A stretch of DNA of 64,000 nucleotides from Pseudomonadota bacterium (GTDB lineage: Bacteria; Pseudomonadota; Alphaproteobacteria; Sphingomonadales; Sphingomonadaceae): contig JAFAFE010000003.1 of the NCBI GenBank assembly GCA_023423655.1, positions 1 to 64,000 on the forward strand, written 5' to 3'. The notes under the pieces are model-generated. The model was given only the letters and a program-made list of their open reading frames with translations, did not search any database and was not told the origin of the DNA. Below are positions 42,089-51,800 of this stretch, one piece after another. Each line of letters begins with the position of its first letter. The first letter of the stretch is position 1. The position numbers and the translations under genes were made by a program.

Positions 42089-43102
42089 GTGGCGCACAGG
42101 AAAAACACGCATTGGCTAGTGCCCCGTCCCAGCGGCCTTTTCATAAAGGGCAGTAATTGCTGGATTGATCCGTCGCTTCCGGTCGAAAAGGCGCTGGTCA
42201 CGCACGGCCATAGCGATCATGCGCGTGGCGGGCATGGCACGGTGGTAACGACCGCCGAAACGGCATCCATCATGGCGCTGCGCTATGGCCATTTTGACAA
42301 TATAATATCGGCTGAGCTGCGCGAGCCGGTTGCGCTCGGGGATGGCGTAACCGCAACCTTTTATCCGGCAGGCCATGTGCTGGGATCAGCCCAGATTCTG
42401 CTCGAAAGGCAAGGCGAGCGTGTCGTTGTTACCGGCGATTTCAAACGCCGCGCCGATCCGACCTGCCTTCCTTTCGAATTGGTGCCCTGCGACATTTTAA
42501 TCACCGAAGCGACCTTCGGTTTACCTGTCTTTATCCATCCGCCAATCGAACAGGAAATCGGCAAATTATTGCGCGCGCACCATATGTATCCGGAGCGCAC
42601 CCTTCTTGTCGGCGCCTATGCCCTGGGCAAAGCCCAGCGCGTCATCGCGGAATTACGCCGGGGAGGTTATGACCGCACCATTTTCATCCACGGTGCGCTC
42701 GAACGGATGTGCGCACTTTATGCCGATTTCGGCGTTGATCTTGGTCCGTTGCGTTTAATCGAAGAGCGTAAGGGCGCTGAGTTGGCAGGGGAAATCATAA
42801 TATGCCCGCCCTCGGCGCTGGCCGACCGGTGGAGCCGCCGCATGGCCGACCCGCTTTTGGCTATGGCTTCAGGCTGGATGCGCGTGCGCCAACGCGCCGT
42901 GCAGCGGGGGATAGAATTACCGCTCATCATTTCCGATCATGCGGACTGGAACGAACTCACCGATACTATCCAGACCCTGCGCCCCGCCGAAACATGGGTG
43001 ACCCACGGGCGCGATGATGCGCTGGTCCATTGGTGCGAGATGCACCAGTTAAAAGCGCGCGCGCTCGACCTTCACGGCTATGACGAGGATGATGACGGAT
43101 GA
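42089..43102 (+). CDS. Ligase-associated DNA exonuclease (metallo-beta-lactamase fold)
   Basis: Encodes a 337-residue metallo-beta-lactamase/beta-CASP-like protein. The metal-binding motif HGHSDHARGG is at about residues 39-48, with a further metal site in YPAGHVLGSAQI and VTGDFKRR, typical of the family. Such proteins accompany an ATP-dependent DNA ligase as a nuclease for DNA-end processing. The stop overlaps the ligase start by 4 bp. The usual four-gene cluster also includes an Lhr-type helicase and a phosphoesterase, which are not found downstream here. Confidence 0.85.
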   Translation: MAHRKNTHWLVPRPSGLFIKGSNCWIDPSLPVEKALVTHGHSDHARGGHGTVVTTAETASIMALRYGHFDNIISAELREPVALGDGVTATFYPAGHVLGSAQILLERQGERVVVTGDFKRRADPTCLPFELVPCDILITEATFGLPVFIHPPIEQEIGKLLRAHHMYPERTLLVGAYALGKAQRVIAELRRGGYDRTIFIHGALERMCALYADFGVDLGPLRLIEERKGAELAGEIIICPPSALADRWSRRMADPLLAMASGWMRVRQRAVQRGIELPLIISDHADWNELTDTIQTLRPAETWVTHGRDDALVHWCEMHQLKARALDLHGYDEDDDG

Positions 43103-44703
43103 AGGCCTTTGCCGCCCTCCTCGACAGCCTCATTTATACGCGCTCGCGCAATGCCAAGCTCGACCTGATTGCCCGCTATTTGCAAAATGCGCCTGATCCG
43201 GATCGCGGGTGGGCGCTGGCGGCTTTGACCGAAAATATTGATTTTCCGGCGGTTAAATCCGCCACCGTGCGCACCCTTATTACCGAGCGTGTCGATCCGA
43301 TATTATTCCGGCTGTCGCGTGATTATGTCGGTGATACGGCAGAAACGGTCAGCCTGTTATGGCCGGAACCGCCCGTCCCGTCCTCTGCACCGGCGCTAGG
43401 CGAAGTCGTTGACCTGCTCCACGCCACCACCCGCGCAAATGCGGGCAAAATTCTGGCGGGACTATTGGACCGCATGGATTCCGGTGAACGTTTCGCTTTG
43501 CTCAAATTTGCAACCGGAGGGATGCGGGTCGGCGTGTCGGCCCGTCTTGCGAAATTGGCACTGGCCCAAGCATTCAACCTCGACATTAATGATGTAGAGG
43601 AAGTGTGGCACGCCCTTCGCCCTCCTTATACGGCGCTGTTTGATTGGGCAGCGCGCGGGGCTGCACGACCCGATATATCGGCTGTTCCCAGCTTCCGCCC
43701 CTTCATGCTGGCACCGCCGCTCGAACATAGCGATCTTGATCTTGCCGATTTTGCGGTTGAATGGAAATGGGATGGAATTCGTGTCCAGATTGCCAATGTG
43801 GGCGGCGAAACGCGGCTGTTCAGCAGGGGCGGCGATGATATTAGCGGCGCCTTTCCGGATATAGCCAATGCTGTTCCGGTCGCCGGGGTATTTGATGGCG
43901 AATTATTAGTGCGCGGCAGCTTCCAAGGGGGTGAAGAAGGCGGAGCGGCCAGCTTCAATGCGTTGCAACAGCGATTGGGGCGCAAAAATGTTTCCGCGCA
44001 AATGCTGGCGGAATATCCCGCCTTTGTCCGGCTCTATGATATATTGTTCGATGGTGCGCGCGATTTGCGGGACAATTCTTGGCAAGAAAGACGCGACGTT
44101 TTGGAAAAGCGGATGCCCCAGTTCCCGCCGGACCATTTCGACCTGTCGCCGCTTATTGCTGTTGAAAATTTTGACGCGCTTGAAGCCTTGCGCGGGCAAA
44201 TGCGGGATAGCGCCATCGAAGGCGTGATGCTGAAACGGCGTGATAGCCCATATGTTGCCGGTCGCCGCGTCGGTTATTGGTATAAATGGAAGCGCGATCC
44301 GCTCGTGGCCGATTGCGTGTTGATGTATGCTCAACGCGGATCGGGCAAGAGGTCGAGCTATTATTCGGACTTCACCTTCGGCTGTTGGACTGCGCCGCCC
44401 GACCAAGGCGGCGATATTGTTCCGGTCGGCAAGGCTTATTCGGGCTTCAGCGACGATGAAATGAAGATGCTCGACAATTTCGTTCGTAATAATACGACCG
44501 CCCGCTTCGGTCCGGTGCGCGAAGTGACCAAATCGCTGGTGTTGGAAGTGGTGTTTGACTCCATCCACACCAGCAAGCGCCACAAATCGGGCATCGCCAT
44601 GCGCTTCCCGCGAATCTCCCGCATCCGGACTGATAAGCCCGCGGAGGAAGCCGATCTGGTTGCCACGTTGGAAGCGATGATTGCCGATCATGGGGGCGCA
44701 TAG
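43099..44703 (+). CDS. ATP-dependent DNA ligase
   Basis: Encodes a 534-residue DNA ligase. An N-terminal DNA-binding helical domain (about residues 1-190) precedes the nucleotidyltransferase domain with motif I EWKWDGIRVQI, where Lys223 is adenylated. Later motifs include VFDGELLVRG (motif III/IIIa), EGVMLKRRDSPYVAG (motif IV) and YKWKRDP (motif V). A C-terminal OB domain follows. It lacks primase or nuclease domains of LigD. It forms a translationally coupled pair with the exonuclease, suggesting DNA-break repair. Confidence 0.92.
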   Translation: MKAFAALLDSLIYTRSRNAKLDLIARYLQNAPDPDRGWALAALTENIDFPAVKSATVRTLITERVDPILFRLSRDYVGDTAETVSLLWPEPPVPSSAPALGEVVDLLHATTRANAGKILAGLLDRMDSGERFALLKFATGGMRVGVSARLAKLALAQAFNLDINDVEEVWHALRPPYTALFDWAARGAARPDISAVPSFRPFMLAPPLEHSDLDLADFAVEWKWDGIRVQIANVGGETRLFSRGGDDISGAFPDIANAVPVAGVFDGELLVRGSFQGGEEGGAASFNALQQRLGRKNVSAQMLAEYPAFVRLYDILFDGARDLRDNSWQERRDVLEKRMPQFPPDHFDLSPLIAVENFDALEALRGQMRDSAIEGVMLKRRDSPYVAGRRVGYWYKWKRDPLVADCVLMYAQRGSGKRSSYYSDFTFGCWTAPPDQGGDIVPVGKAYSGFSDDEMKMLDNFVRNNTTARFGPVREVTKSLVLEVVFDSIHTSKRHKSGIAMRFPRISRIRTDKPAEEADLVATLEAMIADHGGA

Positions 44704-44856
44704 GCGCACAAACAAAAATCTGTGCCGATGATTATTCTTTCCTGTGCAGTCTCAAATATTAAGCCTTATTGCGATCCTCCGCCGGGTCATATGCGCCTTT
44801 ATCTCCCCCACATTCCCGATAGCCAACGCCCTCCCCCTCCCTTATAGGGCCGCGCT
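44704..44856 (+). promoter_or_regulatory. Intergenic, promoter region of the DUF2946-like gene
   Basis: No gene is seen. The AT-rich patch near 44705-44775 after the ligase stop probably holds the ligase transcript end and the next promoter. No classical terminator hairpin is obvious. Confidence 0.3.
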
Positions 44857-45273
44857 ATGGATTCCCTTCGACTCTTGACGGCGCGATATAGGGGTGCGGC
44901 CATATGGTTTATGGTTTTTGCGCTGTGCCTCAAATTTGTCGTGCCGCAGGGTTATATGGTGTCCGCCGACGGGCCGCTGACGCTCAAGGTCGAGCTTTGC
45001 AACGAGGGCCTGTCGCAACAAAGTGTGACGCTGGTTATCCCGCGCGATAAAGCGCCGCAGGATCAGCAACATGGAACTGACCCGCAAAAGATGGACAATG
45101 TGTGCGCCTTTTCCGCGCTCGCTATGCCGTCGCTGGGCGGGGTGGATTTTGACTGGCTGCGCGCCGTCTATCTGCAAGCCAAATTACAGCAGAATATTTT
45201 CGGGGAGCGCCTTGTGTTACGCGGCGCGACCTTCCTGTTGCCGCCGAGCATAGGGCCACCAGCCATCTTCTAA
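44857..45273 (+). CDS. DUF2946-like exported protein
   Basis: Encodes a 138-residue protein with one N-terminal hydrophobic segment (AIWFMVFALCLKFVVPQG), two Cys-containing stretches (VELCNEGL, DNVCAFSAL) and the ending LLPPSIGPPAIF. This pattern resembles DUF2946, a family often found beside copper-related TonB receptors. Its function is unknown. The gene lies 214 bp before a TonB receptor, which supports a shared metal-uptake role. Confidence 0.6.
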   Translation: MDSLRLLTARYRGAAIWFMVFALCLKFVVPQGYMVSADGPLTLKVELCNEGLSQQSVTLVIPRDKAPQDQQHGTDPQKMDNVCAFSALAMPSLGGVDFDWLRAVYLQAKLQQNIFGERLVLRGATFLLPPSIGPPAIF

Positions 45274-45487
45274 AGCGCATCGCAACCGCGCGCTTATTGC
45301 ATAAAGTTCGGCCTTTAAGCCGGGCTTGCGCGCTCACGGTGCCTTTTCTCCGACATTTTTGCCGGTCCGGTCCGCGACTCCGAGACCCTGCGCCTGTGCG
45401 CCGCCGTGCGCGCCTGTTTTGTTCAAATAGAAACGCGCAGCCCTTCGCGCACCGGCGGCCCATTCTCTATTTTTGAAAGCGTTTTTT
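45274..45487. other. Intergenic region before the TonB receptor
   Basis: No gene is seen. The stretch includes two GCGCGCCTG-like copies and GC-rich dyads near 45360-45420. The TonB receptor's ribosome-binding site is weak; its promoter, perhaps metal-responsive, may lie here, but I see no recognisable operator. Confidence 0.3.
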
Positions 45488-47572
45488 ATGACATTCGACC
45501 GCCGCGCCCATTTGCGCCTCGCCACCATCTTGGCTCCAAGGCTCCTAGTCTCGATTGTGCCAGCCTTATGGCTGGTCGCGCCCACCCCGCTTGCCGCGCA
45601 TGAAGAGGCTGCCGACAATGAGGCTGAAGATAAGGATGAAACCATCGTCGTAACCGCGCCTGTCACCGCGCGCGATACTGCACTTGCCGAGGCCGCCGAA
45701 CGGCTGGACGCCCGCGCAGGCGCTACCACGCTGGTGACCGCCGCCGATTATAATAAGGCCCGCGCGACCAATCTTGGCGATATGCTGGCCTATGCCCCCG
45801 GTGTTTACGCCCAGAGCCGCCACGGCGAAGAGGTGCGCTTTTCCATCCGCGGGTCCGGCATCCAGCGCGGTTTCCTCATGCGCGGTATCCAGATTTACCA
45901 GGATGGCATCCCGATGAACCCGGCCGATGGCGGGGGCGATTATCAGGCGATCGACCCGCTTGCTATCCAGCATGTCGAAATATGGCGCGGCGCCAATGCG
46001 CTGGAATATGGGGCCAACACGTTGGGCGGCGCGGTCAATATTGTGACGCCGACCGGGCGCACCGCCGAGCGGCTGGGCGTGCGGCTGGATGCCGGCTCCT
46101 ACGGACAGCGCCGTGCCCATGCGCGCGTTGCAGGCGCGGGCGAGGCTTTGGACGCGATGATCGGCGTCACCTATAGCCAGCAGGAAGGCTGGCGCGAACA
46201 TAGTTCGACCAAGGCAGTGCGCGTGTCCGGCAATATCGGTTATCGCTTCAGCGACAGTCTGGAAGGACGGCTTTACCTCACCCATGTCGATTCCGACCTG
46301 CAATTGCCGGGCAGCATCACCCGCGCGGCGATGAACGCCAACCGGCGGCAGGCCGCGCCCAATGCATCGCGGCTCCATGCGGGCAATTATTATGACCTCA
46401 ACCGCGCCGCCGCACGGCTTAGCTGGACCCCGGCAGAAGGGCGTCAGGTGACGGCTTCCGCCTTCATCTCGCACCGCGACCGTTTCCACCCGATGACGAT
46501 GGCGATCCTGACGCAGGATACCACCGATATCGGCGCGGATGTGCGCGGGGTGTTCGATTTCGGATCGGACAGCCTGACGCGGCGCTTGGTGCTGGGCACG
46601 GCGGCGGCGCGCTATAAGGGCAGCGAGGGCCGCTTTACCAACCCCGATGGCAAGCCCGGTGTCCGCACGGGGCAAAATGATGTCGAGGCACAGCTTTATA
46701 CCCTCTATGCCGAATATTCGCACAGCCTGTCGCCTGCCTTGCTGGTCCAGCTTGGTGGACAGGTGACGCGCACGACGCGCAGGCTCGACAATCGCTTGAA
46801 CCCTTCCGCCAGCTATCGCGCGACCTTTGATGCGTTCAGCCCCAAATTCGGGCTGATCTGGACCGCATCGGACAGCGACCGCTTATTTGCCAATGTGAGC
46901 CGCAGCTTTGAAGCGGCCCCGTTCGGAGAAGCCCCGATACGCCCGCTCTTGCCGATGCCGCGCGCGCAGCGGGCTACCACGGTGGAGGCAGGCTGGCGGC
47001 ATCGAGCGGGTGCGCTGCAATTGGAAGCGACCGCCTATCGCGCCTGGCTGGACGACGAGCTGCTCGCGCTCACCGATGCGACCGGCACGACCATCGGCAC
47101 CGCCAATGCCGACCGCACTATCCATCAGGGGGTGGAGCTTGGCGCGCGGGTGCCGCTGGGCGACACGCTGAGTTTGCGCGGAACCTATTTGTTCAATGAT
47201 TTCCGTTTTGATGGTGATGCTTTTTACGGCGACAACCGCATTGCGGGCGTCCCCGAACATATGCTTCATGCCGAAATTGAATGGAAACCGGTGCGCTGGT
47301 TCGCCATCGCGCCTTCGGTTGAATGGCAACCGGGCGGCGTGTGGATCGACCATGCCAATAGCGTGAAGCAGAAAGGCTATGCGCTCGCCCATGTGCGTGT
47401 GCATGGCGATATTGGCCAGCAGTTCAACTGGTTCGCCGACGCGCGCAACATCTTTGACCGCGCCTATGTGGCGGGGACCGCGGTGCAGGCCAATGCCCGC
47501 GGCGCCGACGGGGCCTATTATTTCCCCGGCGACCCGCGCGCCGTCTATGTCGGCATCGGCTTCAAATATTGA
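45488..47572 (+). CDS. TonB-dependent outer-membrane receptor, possibly for copper
   Basis: Encodes a 694-residue outer-membrane barrel. The signal peptide ends with PLAAHEE, the TonB box is at DETIVVTAP, the plug domain contains TNLGDMLAYAPGVYAQ and FSIRGSGIQRGFLMRG, and the barrel ends with the typical aromatic residues YVGIGFKY. The plug is of the FecA-like type with GGAVNIVTPTG. The DUF2946-like gene just before it suggests a metal (copper) substrate. No FecI/FecR signalling genes adjoin. The start is probably ATG 45488; a TTG fifteen bases upstream is also possible. Confidence 0.85.
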   Translation: MTFDRRAHLRLATILAPRLLVSIVPALWLVAPTPLAAHEEAADNEAEDKDETIVVTAPVTARDTALAEAAERLDARAGATTLVTAADYNKARATNLGDMLAYAPGVYAQSRHGEEVRFSIRGSGIQRGFLMRGIQIYQDGIPMNPADGGGDYQAIDPLAIQHVEIWRGANALEYGANTLGGAVNIVTPTGRTAERLGVRLDAGSYGQRRAHARVAGAGEALDAMIGVTYSQQEGWREHSSTKAVRVSGNIGYRFSDSLEGRLYLTHVDSDLQLPGSITRAAMNANRRQAAPNASRLHAGNYYDLNRAAARLSWTPAEGRQVTASAFISHRDRFHPMTMAILTQDTTDIGADVRGVFDFGSDSLTRRLVLGTAAARYKGSEGRFTNPDGKPGVRTGQNDVEAQLYTLYAEYSHSLSPALLVQLGGQVTRTTRRLDNRLNPSASYRATFDAFSPKFGLIWTASDSDRLFANVSRSFEAAPFGEAPIRPLLPMPRAQRATTVEAGWRHRAGALQLEATAYRAWLDDELLALTDATGTTIGTANADRTIHQGVELGARVPLGDTLSLRGTYLFNDFRFDGDAFYGDNRIAGVPEHMLHAEIEWKPVRWFAIAPSVEWQPGGVWIDHANSVKQKGYALAHVRVHGDIGQQFNWFADARNIFDRAYVAGTAVQANARGADGAYYFPGDPRAVYVGIGFKY

Positions 47573-47626
47573 CGCGACCGCCCCGGAGGCAGGGACACCC
47601 TCCGGCGCAAGCGCATCCTATTTAGT

Positions 47627-47676
47627 ATTGTGTCCCCGAAACTCGGGCGAGGCCCTGTTAATTTCGGGGACACAAT
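47627..47676. repeat. REP-type hairpin (ATTGTGTCCCCGAAA)
   Basis: ATTGTGTCCCCGAAA (47627-47641) and TTTCGGGGACACAAT (47662-47676) form a perfect 15-bp inverted repeat around a 20-base loop. Such sequences commonly flank REP-associated tyrosine transposase (RAYT) genes. No transposase is here, so this is a solo copy, possibly serving as a terminator for the TonB receptor. Confidence 0.7.
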
Positions 47677-47767
47677 AGTTAATTATGGGCCGCCTGTTTT
47701 CGCGCGTGACCTGCCCCGGAAATGGGGCTATTCCGTGCGCCACATCTACTTAAGGAAAGACTATTAC

Positions 47768-48448
47768 ATGGCGCGCAACATCATTGTGACTGGCGGGTTT
47801 GGCATATTGGGTCGCGCGGTGGCGGAAGCCTTTGCGGCCAAGGGCGACCGGGTCGCGCGGGTCGATTTTGCGCCGCCGCTGGCCGAGCCGCTTGCGGGCG
47901 GGCTGGATATTGGCGGGGTCGACCTCACCGATGCGGACAGCGCCGCCAAAGTTGTCGCCGATATTGTCGCCGCCTTCGGGTCGGTTGATGTAGTCGTCAA
48001 TATTGCGGGCGGCTTTACTTGGGAAACTTTAAGTAATGGGGATATCTCTACTTGGAGCCGGATGTTTGCGATGAACACGCTCACGACTGCGACCATGATT
48101 AAAGCCGCACTTCCTGAACTGGAAAAGGCGACCGCCGCGCGCATCATCAATATTGGCGCAGCGGGCGCGGTCACAGCAGGCGCGGGCATGGGCGCTTATG
48201 CGGCGTCCAAGGGCGCGGTGCATCGGCTCACCGAAAGTCTGGCGGCGGAAGTGGCGGACAAGGATATGACGGTGAACGCGATCCTCCCGACCATTATCGA
48301 CACACCCGCCAATCGTGCGGACATGCCGGACGCGGATTTCGCAAGCTGGGTGCAACCGGCCGCGATTGCCGATGTCATCCTGTTCCTTGCCTCCCCGGCA
48401 GCGCGCGCGATTAACGGAGCGTTGATTCCGGTGTCGCATGGAGACTGA
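47768..48448 (+). CDS. Short-chain dehydrogenase/reductase (SDR)
   Basis: Encodes a 226-residue SDR. The NAD(P)-binding motif is unusual: TGGFGILGRAVAEAF instead of TGxxxGIG. The catalytic Tyr-x-x-x-Lys is present as YAASK, with Ser replaced in the IINIGAAGAVTAGAGMG region (no clear Ser before Tyr). The C-terminal AINGALIPVSHG is typical of SDR family members. Substrate unknown. ATG 47768 follows AAGGA with an 11-base spacing. The missing conserved Ser means activity should be tested rather than assumed. Confidence 0.75.
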   Translation: MARNIIVTGGFGILGRAVAEAFAAKGDRVARVDFAPPLAEPLAGGLDIGGVDLTDADSAAKVVADIVAAFGSVDVVVNIAGGFTWETLSNGDISTWSRMFAMNTLTTATMIKAALPELEKATAARIINIGAAGAVTAGAGMGAYAASKGAVHRLTESLAAEVADKDMTVNAILPTIIDTPANRADMPDADFASWVQPAAIADVILFLASPAARAINGALIPVSHGD

Positions 48449-48894
48449 TTATTTCAGCCACCGCGCATTTTTTGATAAAATATTTTTCGCCTTAGAGCGT
48501 CCGTCCCCTCCTTATATCCGGAGGCCTGACGCACTCTGACTTTCCCTTAGGGAAGGCAGCATTATCAGACGCCCGCCAATGTGCATATTTGTCCGGTCAA
48601 ATTACGGGCAACCGGTTACCTGCGCCCGTAAACTCCTATAAATCTGCGGCAAACAGAGGCGCCCAGCATTGACATTAATGTCCATATCCGGAATGTTCGG
48701 CCTTGGAAAGCAACCGGCTCCTATTGAGTCGGGCTGAGCCATCGCGATTATCCACCGGCAAACAGGGGGCTTCGGGATGGTTAGGCGGCTTTTCGATAAC
48801 AAGAACGCGGTCGCCCGACATCGCTTTCGAAAATAGAGACCGGTCAAGTCTCAAGGAAGAGGATCGCGCGGCCCATTACACCCTGGGAGGGGAA
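48449..48894. promoter_or_regulatory. Regulatory region of the TonB receptor, with palindrome
   Basis: This 446-bp gap has no gene. GACATTAATGTC (48671-48682) is a perfect 12-bp palindrome, and the surrounding CATTAATGTCCAT (48673-48685) differs by only one base from CATCAATGTCCAT in the TetR operator region (60410-60422). A GGGAGGGG ribosome-binding site (48883-48892) precedes ATG 48895. A further dyad (TCCGGAGGCCTGA) is near 48519. A repressor of the TetR type may control this receptor; that is inference. Confidence 0.55.
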
Positions 48895-51800
48895 ATGAAC
48901 GCTCGATTCCTCGCACGCACCGCGTGCACCACTAGCCTTATCGCCATCATCAGCCTGTCTGCCGCGCCGGTATATGCACAGGATGCGTCTGCAGAAGCCG
49001 CTGCCGCCCAGCCGGTAGCTGCCGAAGAAGCCGATACCGGCGATGCCATCATCGTCACTGCCCAGAAGCGCGAGGAAAAGCTTCTGGACGTGCCTATCGC
49101 GATCACCGCGATTTCGGCGGACGCGCTGGATAATCAAAAGATTGAAGGCGGGTCGGAACTGCTGCGCGCCGTGCCGAACGTCAACTTTTCGAAGAGCAAT
49201 TTTTCGATGTACAACTTCTCGATCCGCGGGATCGGGACCAAGGCGATTTCGGCATCGTCCGATCCGGCTGTCGCGGTCAGCTTCAACAATACGCCGCTCA
49301 TCCGCAACCGCCTGTTTGAATCAGAATTTTTCGACATGGCGCGCGTCGAGGTGCTGCGCGGCCCGCAAGGCACACTCTATGGCCGCAACGCGACGGGGGG
49401 CGTTGTCAACATCCTTCCCGCCATGCCCAAGCACCAATTTGAAGGCGAAATCAAAGCCGAAGTCGGCAGCTATGAAACACGCCGTTTGAGCGGCATGATT
49501 AATATACCGATTGGCGATACGCTGGCATTCCGCGCGTCAGGGGCTTGGACCAAGCGCGGCGGCTTTGATTACAACACCTACACCATGGAAAAGGTGAATG
49601 GCCGCGATCTATGGTCGACACGAGCGATCCTGGCTTGGGAACCGAGTGACCGCTTCCGCGCCAATGTGATCTGGCAGCATTTTGAAGAAGACGATAACCG
49701 CGCGCGTACAGGGAAAAATTTGTGTACGCGCGATCCGGGGTTAACCGAAGTGTCAGGAATTCCGGTACCGGAAGATTTGCAAGGTCGTTTTAGCCAAGGC
49801 TGCTTGCCGGGCTCTTTATATGATGATGCGGCTTTTGGCGCGCCTAATGGCGATGGCCTCGCCTATCTTGCTGCTGGCCGCATTCTGATTCCTCTGGGTA
49901 ATATTCCCAATGCATTTGAGTCGGTGCCAGGTATCAAATCTGGAGATCCGTTCGCAAGTGTGAAACAATCCCGTAATCTTCGCGAAATTTCGACCAGCAA
50001 TGATCCAGTGTTTCGCGCTAAGAATGACGTGATACAAGCCAATATAGAATTTGATTTTACAGATTCAGTAAAATTCGTTTCGCAAACAGCCTATGCGCGG
50101 GATAGATATTATTCGTCTCAAGACTTTAACCGGTTCATCTCAGATCCCATTTTCAATGATTCGACTGGCCTCGTAGGTGGAGGTGGCGCGTGGGGTATCC
50201 CTATCAGTCAAGAGCATGCAACACCGGGCGGAATATTTTGCGATCCACAACTGGGCTGCTCCGATAAACTACTTGCGGTCGATTTAAATCGCTCTCGCAA
50301 CAGGCAGTGGTCACAAGAATTTAGACTCCAGTCATCATTTGATGGACCATTTAATTTTAATCTTGGTGTGAACTATTTAGATTTTAAGACTAAAGATGAG
50401 TATTATGTGTTTAATAATGCCTTCTCATTCATTGCTTACAATCTTTATAATCGATCGGCTGATTTTTATCCAAATTACGATCCTTGCCCGCTTGGATCCA
50501 CAGGTAGCGACTGTGTATATGTTGATCCAAATCCCATAAGTTCTCTGGATGAAATGGGGCATAATTACTTCCTCAGCCGTAACCTTGTGCGTACGAAATC
50601 TTGGGCGATATTTGGGGAGGCTTATTGGAATGTTACAGATAATCTGAAGGTTACCGCGGGCCTGCGCTGGACTAAAGATAAGAAAATCACAACGCCAGTG
50701 CAAAGCCAGTTGCTCTTGGGCGGCGGCGGCGGCACGATCGGGACGAGCGGCGGCTATGTAAGTTCTGGCTACCCGACCGATCCCGATGTTATCCAAAAAT
50801 GGTCGGAGCCTACCGGCCGCATCGTGGTCGACTGGAAGCCCGATGTATCATTCACGGATCAGACATTGATCTACGCCTCAGCATCGCGTGGTTACAAAGG
50901 GGGCGGCACCAATCCGCCTCGTCCCAATCTGCACCCCCGTATTGTCCAATTCCAGCCGCTGCCGGCGACCTTCAAGCCGGAATATGTAAATGCTCTGGAA
51001 ATCGGCACCAAGAATAGTTTCGATGGAGGTCGGTTCACGCTGAACGCCACTGCGTTTTTTTATGATTATGAGGATTATCAGATTTCGCAGATTGTCGATC
51101 GCATATCGCTCAATGAAAATTTTGATGCAACAAGTTGGGGTCTAGAATTAGAGGCCGCTTGGAGGCCGTCCCGCGAATTCCGAATGGACGCCAACCTTGG
51201 TTATCTCCAAACCCGCTTGAACAAGGGTGCCAAGTCTATCGATGTGATGAATCGCACCCAAGGGAATGAGGATTGGGTCGTTTTACGGCCTTGGCTTCAA
51301 CTTCCTTCTAACTGTATCGCGCCGCGTGATCTTGTTGAGAAGATACTCAGCCATCCCTTCACGCAATATGGGATGGGCGTCAATGCGCTGCAAGCGCTTT
51401 GCGGCGGCTCAAAGGAAATGGGGACTTTTGATCCCACTATAACCGGAGGATACGCACTCTATGACTGGTACGGCTTTACCTATAATCCGATAAAGGATGC
51501 ACCAAATGGTGGTCGGGGTTTCTATGCCGACCTTGAAGGCAATGAATTACCTAACGCCCCACGCCTTACATTCAACATCGGCGCACAATATACTTTTTTC
51601 ATTGATGATGGTGACTGGGAACTGACATTGCGCGGCGATTATTACCGCCAGTCAAAAAGCTACGCCCGCGTATATAACACCACTTATGATCGCCTGAAGG
51701 CATGGGATAATGCTAATCTTGCCATCACGTTGGAGCGCCCATCAGATGATCTGGCCTTCCAAGTTTACGTAAAAAATCTGTTTAATAAGTCGCCTATTAC

